Shown: positions 34,392-45,587 of the stretch, in pieces
Position numbering within the stretch: the stretch's first letter is position 1
How the letters are laid out: each line of letters begins with the position of its first letter
NCBI GenBank assembly: GCA_019633425.1
Contig: WSUB01000031.1
Coordinates: forward strand, 186,001 to 250,000
Origin: Tulasnella sp. 424
Lineage: Eukaryota > Basidiomycota > Agaricomycetes > Cantharellales > Tulasnellaceae
Length of the DNA stretch: 64,000 nucleotides
Reading direction: 5' to 3'
Translations under genes and position numbers: made by a program
Notes under the pieces: generated by a model
Told to the model about the DNA's origin: nothing
What the model saw: only the letters and a program-made list of their open reading frames with translations
The model's database searches: none

Positions 34392-36642
34392 AATCGAGAG
34401 ATACTCTCGCCAGGCACTCGGGCGCTCTGCCCAGTAAAATTTCCTTGTTGGATGATAGCAATTCTAAGCGACAACGCCGCTGCCTGTATTGCCGTGCACG
34501 ATTCACGCCTGAGATGCAACATCCTATCGAAACAGCGGTCGGCGAGAAGCACATCGGCACCTCAGGTTGGTTTCATCCTACCCGCAACGTTAAGAGCTAA
34601 CGAGATAATTCTTTCATTAGGCGTAATATTCACACCAGTCCTACCCACCTCGATCCCCAGATACGATCGGTTTGTCAGCGCGTAAGCCGGTGTCTCTATA
34701 AACCAGTCCAGCTACAAACTCATACCTAATTCTTAGCGGAGGCGGCGTTCTGATCGACGCCGTTCCTGCATGCACGCGCCTTGCGTCAAAGTGCACTCAT
34801 TCCGGTCTTCGGCCAATAGGAGTCATTAGCACTAACTCTTCACGCCCATATAGGTCCGAGGAGATTGGCGCTGAGTGGGTACACTACCCGAACCCCGAGG
34901 GGGACACCTATTTCCGACACGCCCAGCGTCAAATCGTGACACAAAGCAACGTCCGAGTTCCGTCTACGGCGCGATGGTTATTACTCGCTCATGACTATCT
35001 TATTGAGCTCGGTCGCTCCAAGAACCTGCAAATCGTCGAGTTCGAGGTCTACATGCACATTGTCTCTAAGAGCCTAGCTGCCTGCGAGGTAGAGTATTAT
35101 TTCGTAGATAACCGATATCGGCATCCCTTTTGGCTCCACGTCGCTCGTGTCCAAGATTTAGGGCTTGCAGCTTTCGAAACACTGGATCATCTCAGTAAGC
35201 GCACTTGTCGGGCTCCCGGTCTGGATGCTAATCCCAGCATTCGACGTTCGATATTTTCCAGAGGCCGCCCTGATGCCCGAGTACTGGACTCACCGAGAAT
35301 ATTTCCCCGCGCACCAACCACACGACCAAGCCTCCGAAAAAGAGCTGATCGCCATTTTCCGCCACGGCTGTGCAGGTAAATTCACTTGACCAGACGTCAA
35401 GCCCCACTTACGTTCTGACGCGCCTTTCCCAGATGACATGACATCTTTCGGTTCGATGTTCCCCTATGGTGCACAAGAGTGCCGTGACCATCTGCGAACC
35501 CTGGAGGGCTTTGTTGGTTAGAAATTTCGAAACTTATTTTTCGTTTCAGCCACATCTAATCGATGATCACGCAGCCTCTGGTGAGCCTTCGAGCTACAGG
35601 ACTGCCACTTTCGGTAAGCAAATGAAACTCCGGACAGTTCAAAATCACTCTAATAATTAACCTTTTCAGCAAGGTTATGGGGGAGCATTAGTCAGTGCCA
35701 CCTAAAAATCAAGCCAGCGGTCCTTCTAACCTATTTTGACCACAGCACGCGTTCGTCATATAAACGGATACAGCCTTCCCGGACCAAGGTTGGACCGCAA
35801 TCAAGGACTCGCCGAGTTCAAGAACGGTCAACGCCCTAACTTTATTCTACGGGTTCTCGACATTCTCTTCCTAACATTATCGCGCCCCAAATTCGACCGT
35901 ATCACTGAACTATGGAATGGCCGTGTAGTTTTCCAACGCCACTGGCATGTTTATTTTGAAGAACTGCGCAGTGAATGGCTCCGTCTGGCAGTCCTGGTTC
36001 GTCTCTCACATCGCAAGACGAAGCAGTTGGGCTGATTTTCATTGTTTTTGTCACAGGGCTTAGCTTTATTTATGTTCGTAATCTTAGCCAGCGCCTTCTG
36101 TGGGTTTGCTGACCTTTCTCATTCATCAGTGTGGGGGGTATTGCCATCGTTGTCAGAGGGCCAACTCCGCTGGTTGCGGCTGCGACGTCGCTCGCGTCAC
36201 TTTCGGTCATTAGCGCTCTCGCCCTGTATGAACGCCACAGTCGATGGCGATTCAACACTGCATCCGATATTGTAAGATTCAATTCCCTCTCCCGCTTTCC
36301 TGTAGAGATCTGATATGTTCAAACTGCAACTTTTAGAGTTCTTGGATTAGGTCGGTTGAGAGCTCCCGCTCAGGATTGCTCCCTCTAGCCATCAAATTTA
36401 CGATGCCTCAGACTACAGCAATGTATTCCGCATTTCTCCTTCTGATGGCACTGCTCATGCTTGCCGCTGACAGTCTCAGGGAATCGGATTCGATCAACTC
36501 AGCCATGCTTTTAGCAGCTGCATTTGCACCTGCAATCATCGTATATCTCGTGTTGGGAGTCGACACTTGGAACGGCACAGGCGACACCAGCGATCAACTA
36601 GTTGATGCTCGGGAGCCACGTTTCGAGGAATTAGAGGTGTAA
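34392..36642 (+). CDS. WW/multi-TM protein C, N-terminal start unresolved
   Basis: Body exons: 34392-34565, 34621-34681, 34737-34790, 34854-35194, 35262-35375, 35433-35516, 35575-35613, 35670-35690, 35746-35996, 36057-36073, 36130-36271, 36337-36642. Most exon lengths are identical to gene A. The exon at 34392-34565 aligns with the 3' half of gene A exon 4 (PxMQH, then a GT-AG intron at the same place), but its 5' half has no zinc cluster; it has a basic KRQRRCLYCRAR stretch instead. The first exon could lie at 34227-34340 (a frame opening with GTG); no clear ATG was found. The WW-like domain is weak (EWVHYPNPEG, YFRH). The conserved middle and C-terminal TM segments match A and B. Position-specific function is unknown. 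Confidence 0.65.
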
Positions 36643-37780
36643 GCGCTGTGGCGCAATTGGTTCTTCAAGCTGTCCATTTACGTAGGAAAATTTTCTGATA
36701 GCCGTCCGTCGAGACACTCCTATCTTTTGTATGCTACCGTATAATCATATATCGTTCTATTGCTAGACTCTCTCGGCTGCCGTACTCAATATATATACGG
36801 CACTATTTCGTTGAAACAGACGCATGAGGGACACCGGGACAGACATCTACCAGCGCAACCGAACTGGTGCGGCATTTGAGACGGCGCGACTAGAGACCGG
36901 GCCACAAATTTTTACCTTGGCGGAGCGGTCCCTCGCCAAGTGGGTGGCGGGCGCCCCGAAGCAGTCTGTCGGCGTCTTAGGTACTCTGAGGAGCAATATG
37001 CTTTTAAGCCTAGACGTTCCTTGTGACTCTTCAGGTGCTCCCAGTCCGAAGAAACCGTTTGTCTGGGAATCAAAAGCAATGTTGTGCGACGGTTTAACTT
37101 GGTGGTAATTGTAATGTTTGCATTTTACACTCTCGTGCGCATTGTTGTCCCTCTTGTGTCTCTTGTCGAGGACCAATGATCATAGCAGATGTCCAAAACA
37201 GTGGTAAGTATCCATGTCTGGCTAACGTTGGCCATCGCGTCCGGTTCCTTGGGAATAGGGCTAGGGTCTTGAGAACCCATTACATGACAAGCCCTTGTTA
37301 GTAAGGATTCTCTATATATCCACCCGAGTCGTATCGCGTGATATTTATTTCTTACCGGCGGAGACCCTCGGGACCGGGGGATAGCTTACTGTAAAAGTTT
37401 ACCGTTCTGGATCGGGGGTCGAGACATGGGACATCCTGTTTTAACGAAATAATACGGTATTTGCATTTTGTTCGAATATATGAACAGTTCCTCAAGCTCC
37501 CTGCACCACGCCAAACACCACAGCCACGCGACGCATCTGTAGCCTATCCTCTTCTCGACACCCACGGCAGTCCCCGCGACGTACTCATCCGAAACCACTT
37601 TCCTGCCGTTCCGCCGTCATTGCGTGCCAACTCATCGAAATTACGCGTGTAAATATTGTTGTCTCGATTTCGGCTAGCTAGGAATGACACCGGCTATCTC
37701 TGATCAGGCCCTAGGAATGCTGGACATCAGGGAATATCAAAAGTCCCAACATTTGACGTGCAATCCCTTGCCCTTGCCCC
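36643..37780 (+). repeat. 3' flank of WW gene C with a ~650-bp insertion
   Basis: 36643-36790 and 37440-37770 together match the continuous 3' flank of gene A (26131-26581). The ~650 bp between them (about 36790-37440) is absent from A, so it is an insertion in C or a deletion in A. Inside are overlapping frames of about 95-110 aa on both strands with no known domain, and no obvious terminal repeats. Confidence 0.5.
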
Positions 37781-38677
37781 CACTTTCTTCCAACTTTACC
37801 ATTATTTGGGCTACGTACTTGAGCTTTTCACTTTCGTTTGGTGATACTCGACAAGGCGGCTGGGGTCCAGTGCACCGTCGAGTTGGGAAAAGCGCATATC
37901 CTCTTTATCTATATGAATAAGCCCCAATACTATAACTCACTTTCTTGGCATTCTATCCGTGCTCCGTCGATAGGTTCCTCCCGTCACGAGAAATATCACG
38001 TGATCACGGCAATAAGGCCTCTAATTTCGGTTCCCCTATTCACAGCCACCGCCACCGTCACCACCCAACCGCAGCCGATGGTCCCTCAAACCTCTGCAAG
38101 GCAATTTTAGGAACCCGAATTTTTGAGTACAAAGTGTGAGTCAGCTGAGGTCCGAGGCCCGGCGGTGATCAGTATATAACCGGCCCTGCTTTTTATGCTA
38201 GTTTTCCGTTACGCCTGCCCTCCCGCTTCCGACTGACACCGGCTCGTGAACTGAACAACACGGTCCACCGCCAGAAAACACTCCACCTCAACTCAAGTAT
38301 AAAAACTTGATCTACTCGTCTTTCATTTCCTTGCCTTTTGGTTGCCAACTTTTTGGACCCCCCACCAGCCACTTGTGTTGCCAACACCTCTGAAGAGCTC
38401 CCTCTCCCCATTCATTCTCTCTCTTGTTTATCTCTCAAATCTTCCTGTATTAGTTTGTGAGTCACGCTCCCATTTGCGAGCAAGCCGCGATGAGCTGACA
38501 CGATTGATCCCTCAAACAGCTCATTATGCAACTTTTTCGTCGTCAGGGCCGAGCCGCCCCAGCTGGGACTCGGGGTGTCCAGCTACTCACAGTAGTCCCC
38601 GAGAGGCGAAGCATAAGCCTCGGCAGCAGCTCTTCTGAGGTTGGTTTTAGATTTTCAAGATCTACGGCTTCGTATGC
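37781..38677. other. Upstream region of RBR gene 4
   Basis: Contains a TATA-like TATAAAAA at about 38298-38305, some 375 bp before the ATG used for the next gene. In the paralogue at 41267 the spacing is about 125 bp, so one or two short 5' exons of RBR gene 4 may be hidden here (about 38340-38640). I could not fix them. Confidence 0.4.
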
Positions 38678-40017
38678 ATGTTCGTGCTGAGCTCAACCAC
38701 ATCTTTCATCTCACCACCTCATCAGGAGACCCCCACCCAGAACGGTGAATGCAGTCAATCCGGCCCGTCATCTCTCCCTTCTCTCGAAGACGGCCTCTTT
38801 CCTCACATAATACGCCCTCCAAAGCCGCGCGTCGAGCATAAAGAATGCAGCTGCGGGATCTGCGGCGAAGATATCATCGTCGCCGAAATCCCCCGTTTCC
38901 CATCATCATACGCTACCCCAACCTCATCCGATCCCGATCCCGACCCTACCACCCCGAAGCCAACTGGTATCACTTTACCATGCCGCGACCACAATTACTG
39001 TTTTACCTGCCTCTCGACGTACATCAAAACGAGCCTCGCTGACGCATCGTTCAAAACCGTGTTCCCCATTCGGTGCCCCGAGTGCACTTGGCATATACAA
39101 GATTATACGGCGGAGAAGGTGTTGAGTAAGGAGGAGCTAGAAGGGATATGGTATTGGGCTAAAGTATTTGAGGAGGTTCCAACTGTGAGTTCTTGTTGTT
39201 GATCCTGAAGGAAGGTTTGGAGCTCATTGGGGTTCCCAGTTCTATTGCCCGATAGGAACTTGTGGTGCTAGGGTTGAGTTACCTCCCCAAGAGTGCTCCC
39301 GAGACCTTCGGAGGGCTGTTTGTCCTGCATGCAAAGAGTCGTTCTGCTTCCGTTGTCACGTCAAGTGGCACGAGGGTGAGTATCTTCTACCGAAACTACC
39401 CCCTTTCCAACTCCATTTTGGACCAGAGTTAATCAAACACTGAAATTTCGTTATTTCTCTCCCCTTTCCGTTTCAGGTCAAACGTGTGCCAAGTATGCAG
39501 TACGTCGCTTTCCAAAATGGGTGTGAAGCTGACAAGCGGGATTTTACTAACCTGTTACGGTTTGTTTCTTAGCGAACTTCTGGAGCATTAACTGCGGATA
39601 AAGCCCTTCAACAGCTTGCAAAGAAGCATAAGTGGCGGAGATGTCCAAAGTGTCGGATCGTCGTTGAACGGAATCTCGGTTCGTCCCCGATCATCGGCTG
39701 AGCCAACTCTGCCGGCTTCTTGACTAAAGTGACGTTTCATTTGGATTAGGTTGCCGTCATATGACCTGTCGGTGTGGGTACCAATTTTGCTACAGGTGGG
39801 TCTCGTGAGGAGTTCGCAACGCGACCTGGCGGTTAACGAATTGCTCTTTTTCAAACCTTTCATTTACAGCTGCGGTAGACAATGGGGCAGCGGTTGTGGA
39901 CAATTAAGAAGCAAACTATGTTTCCCTTTGAAGCCGGAGCTTTGGCCTGAAACGAGGAGCTGGGTTGTGGAGATGATCCGGGATTTATTCGTTCGCACCC
40001 CTGGCGAGAGTCGGTGA
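38678..40017 (+). CDS. RBR-type E3 ubiquitin ligase 4
   Basis: Exons: 38678-39184, 39240-39375, 39477-39499, 39573-39678, 39750-39795, 39870-40017; 321 aa, phases consistent. RING1 is at about 57-150: CGICGED, a long acidic Asp-Pro loop, then LPC..HNYCFTC and FPIRCPEC. The IBR spans about 170-214 (FYCPIGTCG to RCHVKWHEG). The Rcat has RRCPKCR and GCRHMTCRCG with the catalytic-type Cys, then FCYSCG. Exons of 136, 23, 106 and 46 nt are exactly the same size in genes 5 and 6, showing tandem duplication. The start is provisional because genes 5 and 6 have two short upstream exons. Soluble and probably cytosolic or nuclear. Confidence 0.83.
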
Positions 40018-41266
40018 GAGTCGATTAGACGGGGCGGGCAGTGGAATGGCCCGGCGGTTATGGAGGACTTGTTGGCGGGCCAGCTCTGGATTCGATGAAG
40101 GTGGTGGAAGGTCCTGCTGAGCTTGGATGGAGAGAATGATTTGGAATACCGTGATACACGCCGTGACACCACCGGGTATCTCCAACGAAAGCTCCCGAGA
40201 TTAGTGTAGATGGTGAGAATTATGCATGTATTAGCCATGGACATGTTTTTGTACATGTTGTACTCTGTTTAGCCACTCTCTTTGTCAGGCAGTCCTTCGG
40301 GACTTACTAAGACCTCCAACCCACCCAATCGTTATATTCACGTTTTCTTTCTTCGTCTCAGAGTACATACCTCTACGTGTATCTGAGTGTTTGACCGCGA
40401 ACCTTTCCCCTCACTGTGGCGATTTCAGCCCGTCTCAATTTCCTCTCGCATCGAGCCGAGGCTCCGAGCTAGTCGGCGCAGACTCGTCACGTGCTGTTCC
40501 ATTTATGGCGTCGCCGCCAAGCCCTGGATCCCAGGTCCAAAATATACAACTTCTGCCTTGTTCACGACCTCCTCCTACCCAGCGACCAACAATAATTTCA
40601 GCCGCTATGGCTATGTTAAATAAGGCACATACCAAAAAAGGGCAATTTCCGGTTTCCTTTCGCAGAATACCCGCAACGTTGCAAGCCTCAGGCACAAGCT
40701 TCCAACTCCGACCATGAAGGGGTCGTTTTATATCCTTGCAATGCCTATGACGACAGCAGCACACAACCTGTCCATTTATTTTAAGCCCTCATGTTTCATT
40801 TCAAACCAGTGGGAACACGAAGAAGTCACGTGGAACTAGAGCATTTCTGCCTCCTGTTCCGGGCGTTAGCCGCTCGAGAGTTCGGTGATGACATAGCCAC
40901 CACCGCAGTCTCAAACTGCCCTCAAACCACTGCGAGAGTTCCCAATCTCCGCGCTATTCCCTTGGTATTCCGTGGCGTGTGACTCAGCTTGGTGAGTCGT
41001 TCTATGCAACGCGGAAAGATCACTCCGGTGGCTGACACGCGCGCAAAGGACGGGGGGCGTATCCTTCTCGTCTTGTTCCATCACTCCCTTCCATTTGCTC
41101 GTACTTGGCGACAATCAAATCACTCCCAAAACGAGACAGGTATAAGTAGAAAAGATAGTCTGAAGGGCATCCAAGTTATCGCAACAACCGCCCAGCCTCT
41201 TCGTTTAGCTTTCGTACCTTTCCTCCTCCACTCGTTCCGACCACCCAACCCCTTCCCATATTCAAC
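40018..41266. other. Intergenic with promoter of RBR gene 5
   Basis: No gene. TATAAGTA at about 41141-41148 lies about 120 nt before the ATG at 41267 and is a plausible core promoter for the next gene. Open frames of 108-130 aa on both strands show no domains. Confidence 0.4.
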
Positions 41267-42982
41267 ATGAAGATTCAACCTCGACCCGACTCGTTCCGGC
41301 CTACCTCAAATCTGGTCCTTTCTACGCCAACTTTAGTCCTTCCATCGCATGAACAGGAAGCCACAGCAACACCACCATCGCCGACTGGATCGGTATCATC
41401 ACTTTTAGCTATCGATATTCCCCCATCCCAGGTACTCTCAACCGCTATTCTCTCCAGCGGAGTGACTCAATCGACTTACTTTGACTTTGCGTATTAAGCC
41501 ACCTCGTCGGGTTCGTGCGTCTGATAGCGTGGACTTTGACGAGTTCCGACGCAAAAACCGACTATTCGTAGTCAACCCGGACCCACCCAGTGACGACTCT
41601 AGCGAGGTGAGGAAACTGAGCGCTTCTCCACTCAATTGGAATTTTGGCTGACATCGAATATCCTCTCATCCTCCCGTTCCCCAGGCCGAGCCTCACAAGA
41701 ACCCCAAACGGCGTCGCCGAGAAGTCAGCGTCATTAGTTCTCCTGGGACTCCATTATCACTGCAAAGACCTAAGCGGATCGCTGCGTCCACCTTACGCAG
41801 ACCTGAATGTGGGATCTGCAAGGAACCCATCACCGTCAAACCCAACAACCCGGAAGGACCTTCTCCCGAAGACCTCCTCCCATCGGAAACGCCCACAGGA
41901 CTCGCATTGAGATGCTACGGAGCTAATCTAGGTCACACCTACTGCTTCCCTTGCATGGCGACATATTTCCGGACCAAATTGGACGACGCTCCCTTCAAGA
42001 CGGTGTTCCCCATTCGGTGCCCCGAATGCCCATACATCATTATCGAGGATCTCGCGAAGAGGATCTTAACGAAACAGGACATGGAAGGGATGTGGTACTG
42101 GGCAAAGTTGTTTGCTGACGTGCAGACTGTGAGTTTAGGCCCCCGGTCCAGTCGAGCTTGGAACAAGACTGGAACTGACTCATTTCGAAAATTCATAGTT
42201 CTATTGTCCCAATGGAGACTGCGGCGCTAGGATTGAACAACCCACTCCGGAATGCGCCCGTACGACCCGGCGAGCAAATTGTCCCGCTTGTCAGGAGGCG
42301 TTTTGTTACCGCTGTCAAGTCAAGTGGCACGAAGGTGTGTTTTTTACTATATTCCTTTTCGAAGTTTGAGTCAGTCGCCCGATCTCAACGTCGGTGATTC
42401 CCTTTTCTAGGAAAATCTTGCGTGCAGTACGCAGTAAGTCGACTTCTAGCCCCCCACCCCCTTTTCCTTCAGATCAACCAGTCTTGCTCAATGATACGTC
42501 TACCTTTACCTTATTTGTGTTTACAGCGTGCCTCTGGAGTAGTTACTCTCGACAGAGCCCTCGAAAAACTAGCGAAGAAGGAAAAATGGCGAAGATGTCC
42601 GAAATGCCGGATTGTCGTTGAACGGCGAGATGGTTCGTCTCGCTTGCTCTTTCTCGCTCGACCCCGCCCATTCTAATGACACGCGTACATTGACTTGACA
42701 GGTTGTCGTCACATCATGTGTCGATGTGGGCACGAATTCTGCTACAAGTAAGGGCCACTCCAACCTTTTATCCTTCTGCATTCAAGAGTTTTTTTGTGTT
42801 TCTGACAGACTCGTTCTCCCTTCGTTTCTAGCTGTGGCAGAGAATGGCGAAACGGGTGCGGTGCATTCAGAAGCTTGATATGTTTCCCAACGAAACCCCA
42901 AGCTTGGCCTGAAACTCGGAGTAGGGTTGTCGAGTTGGTTCGAGATTTCTTCACTTTCCGGCGGAATAATGATTCTGCGTAA
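41267..42982 (+). CDS. RBR-type E3 ubiquitin ligase 5
   Basis: Exons: 41267-41431, 41499-41606, 41685-42128, 42199-42334, 42412-42434, 42527-42632, 42702-42747, 42832-42982; 392 aa. The N-terminal 90 residues are Ser/Pro-rich and end in an acidic VNPDPPSDDSSE segment shared with gene 6, followed by a KRRRE basic patch that could act in nuclear import. RING1 is at about 132-235 (CGICKE, LGHTYCFPC, FPIRCPEC), the IBR at about 240-285 (FYCPNGDCG to WHEG) and the Rcat at about 295-345 (RRCPKCR, GCRHIMCRCG, FCYKCGREW). The C-terminus is short. It is the middle member of the tandem trio, with identical intron positions to genes 4 and 6. Confidence 0.87.
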
Positions 42983-43533
42983 AAAGATATGTACATGTTT
43001 GCTTTTGCTCGGTCCTTTCGGTATGTTACCGTCTCCCCCTCTCCCTCTCCATTCTGTCTTGCATCTTTATTATAGTCCTCCTTTCGCTGAAGGGAGTACT
43101 TTATGACTGTATCGGTAGCTTTAGTGTGTCCATCGTTTACTCATTTTCCCTACTTGCAACTGGTGAACCTCCCGGCATTCAAGTTCGTAAAGAATGCTGT
43201 TCATTGCGGAACTTTTGGGGTCACGTGACACGCGGCCTTCGCAGCCACCTCATGCAGCGGTCTCATTCACCGCCTCCGCTTCAACAACTGAGACGCCAGC
43301 AACCCTAATGCGGTGCCCTCAAACCGCCATGATATGGCCCTCTCACTAGCTTGAGTCGCTTATGTGAGCCTTTGTCTCCCTGGCGCGCAATGACTTGAAA
43401 AGGTCTACGATCCTCGTTTTTCAAGAACGTTCCTTCTTTCCTCTTGACCTTCCTCCAACCACCCGCGAACAAGAAACCCCTTGACACTCGAGCCCGAGAG
43501 GGAACTATCTTATCTTGCAGTTCTCAGAAACAG

Positions 43534-45175
43534 ATGGAGCAGACCCATAATGCAAAGCCCACCCGCCGACGTCGTCGAGCTACTCGTCGAACCACCGATG
43601 CAACTTCGAATTCTGCACCAGGCCCGTCGTCCCCAACCTCACCAGGTTCGCCACAGGTGAGCCAAAGCACTTCTCGCTCCCTTCAATCGTGATGTCGCTA
43701 ACAAGTGCCGCGACTTTGCTCCTACGCGCTTGATAGTCCATTTCCCCGCCCCTTATTACGGAGTTTGGACGATACCACGGTGCCGGAGATCGACCTAGAC
43801 TGTTTATAACCAACCCAGACCCGGAAACGACTGGAGAAGAGGTAGGTGAAGGGCAGAGCCAACGGACTATTGTCGTGAACTGTGAGAGGTGTCTTACAAC
43901 CGGGTTCTTCTAGGCGTCCCCGTCAACTAGCACACTGCCACAGCAACGTCAAGGCCGCACCCGCGTCAACGCCGATAACATGTGGGGCCCAGTACCGAGG
44001 ACTCCTCGCATCAACCCGTCGAGCTCACCAACGGGAGAACCCGAATGCGGCATCTGCGCCGACCAAGTTTTGCTTCTGAACGACGGCTCGTTGAGTACCC
44101 TGGACGCCAGTTCAGCGAAACGACCGCTGGGCATTGCTTTGCCTTGTCACGGAATGGTAATCGGCCACACCTACTGTTTTTCATGCATTTCGGAGTATCT
44201 CAAAACCGCGTTGTCGGAGGCTACGTTCCGCACCGTCTTCCCAATTCGGTGTCCTGAATGCACGTACATCATCATGGACCAACAAGCCGAGCGGATTTTG
44301 GATAGAAGGGATCTGGAGGGATTGTGGCATTGGGCCAAGTTGTTTGAAGAGGTTCAGACTGTGAGCCGTGTTCGCTGAAGCTAACGAGGTTCTCGGAGGG
44401 CTAACGCGTAGTCCCTTGCTTTGAAGTTCTATTGCCCGAATGGCCAGTGCGGCACTCGGATAGAGCTACCATCCGGAGAGTGTTCGCGCTCCCTCCGAAA
44501 AACGGAATGTCCCGAGTGTAGGGAAGCCTTCTGCTTCCGCTGCCAGTCTCGGTGGCACGAAGGTGAGCCCATTGTTAACCAGCGTGCCTCTCCGATTCGC
44601 ATCTCTCACCATTGTCATCGTCGTCTTATCAGGTCAAACTTGTGCTCAGTCTGCGGTGAGTCTCGAGGAGTTGCTTATGTCCTTGGAGGCTGAACACTGA
44701 TTTGCTCCTGTGTGCCCGTTTCTGTGCTGCAGCACGCATCCGGAGCGGCTGCACTTGATAGGGCGCTCGAGAAATTAGCCAAACGGTCTAACTGGCGAAG
44801 GTGTCCGAAGTGCCGCATCGTCGTGGAACGGGACGCAGGCCAGTTGAAATTCCATTCCAACCCGGAATTGCTATAGCCGCCCGTTAGACTAACACCTCCG
44901 CTCTTTATTCAGGTTGCCGCCACATTATTTGCCGATGTGGCTACGAATTCTGTTATAAGTAAGCCCGCGCAGCCCGTCGAGGACTTGCTTGTGAAGTTTA
45001 CGATTAACCTTTTCTCCCTTTTCCCCCTAGATGCGGAAGAGAATGGCGAAATGGGTGCGGACAGATCCGAAGTGTGCTCTGCTTCCCGATTAAACCAGAC
45101 TCGTGGCCGGAGACGAGGAGTAGGATCGCAGATTTTGTACAGGATGTTTTCACTCTTCGGCGCTCATCCATTTAA
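43534..45175 (+). CDS. RBR-type E3 ubiquitin ligase 6
   Basis: Exons: 43534-43656, 43737-43841, 43914-44360, 44427-44562, 44633-44655, 44733-44838, 44913-44958, 45031-45175; 376 aa. The start is MEQTHN, followed by an Arg-rich RRRRRATRR stretch and a Ser/Pro region. RING1 begins at about residue 121 (CGICAD) and ends FPIRCPEC. The IBR is FYCPNGQCG to RWHEG. The Rcat has RRCPKCR, GCRHIICRCG and FCYKCGREW, with the catalytic-type Cys. The intron at 44839-44912 has a GC donor, whereas genes 4 and 5 have GT at that place. Closest to gene 5 in exon layout. Confidence 0.86.
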
Positions 45176-45587
45176 ACGCTGGTGTGGTTCCTTCAAGGAC
45201 TCTACGTTACTTTATGTGCTTTTGTTCGCTTTCAGTCACCCTTGGACTTTAGTTTTTAAGTATGGACAGACATTTCGTTATGATTTGTAACACTAGGACA
45301 TCGTCACCCACTATGCACAATACACCTTGAATTGAAAATAAATTCGCCTGTTCGCTTTTCGCAGCTCATAACACCCCGCTTGCTCCTTGAGATACGCGGG
45401 AGTGAAGGGAAATATCGAAAGGTTAGCCACATCGTTTGGAATGAACCAAAAGATCGGGCGTCTTTGCGTGTCTGTATAAGGACTGTGGTCAATAAATAAG
45501 TCTTCTGTGGCCTCTTGGAATTACTGACCGTGTACGGATATGCACCTCCATCTCGATGGGGCTCATTGGCTAGGTGCGGTCAAATAG

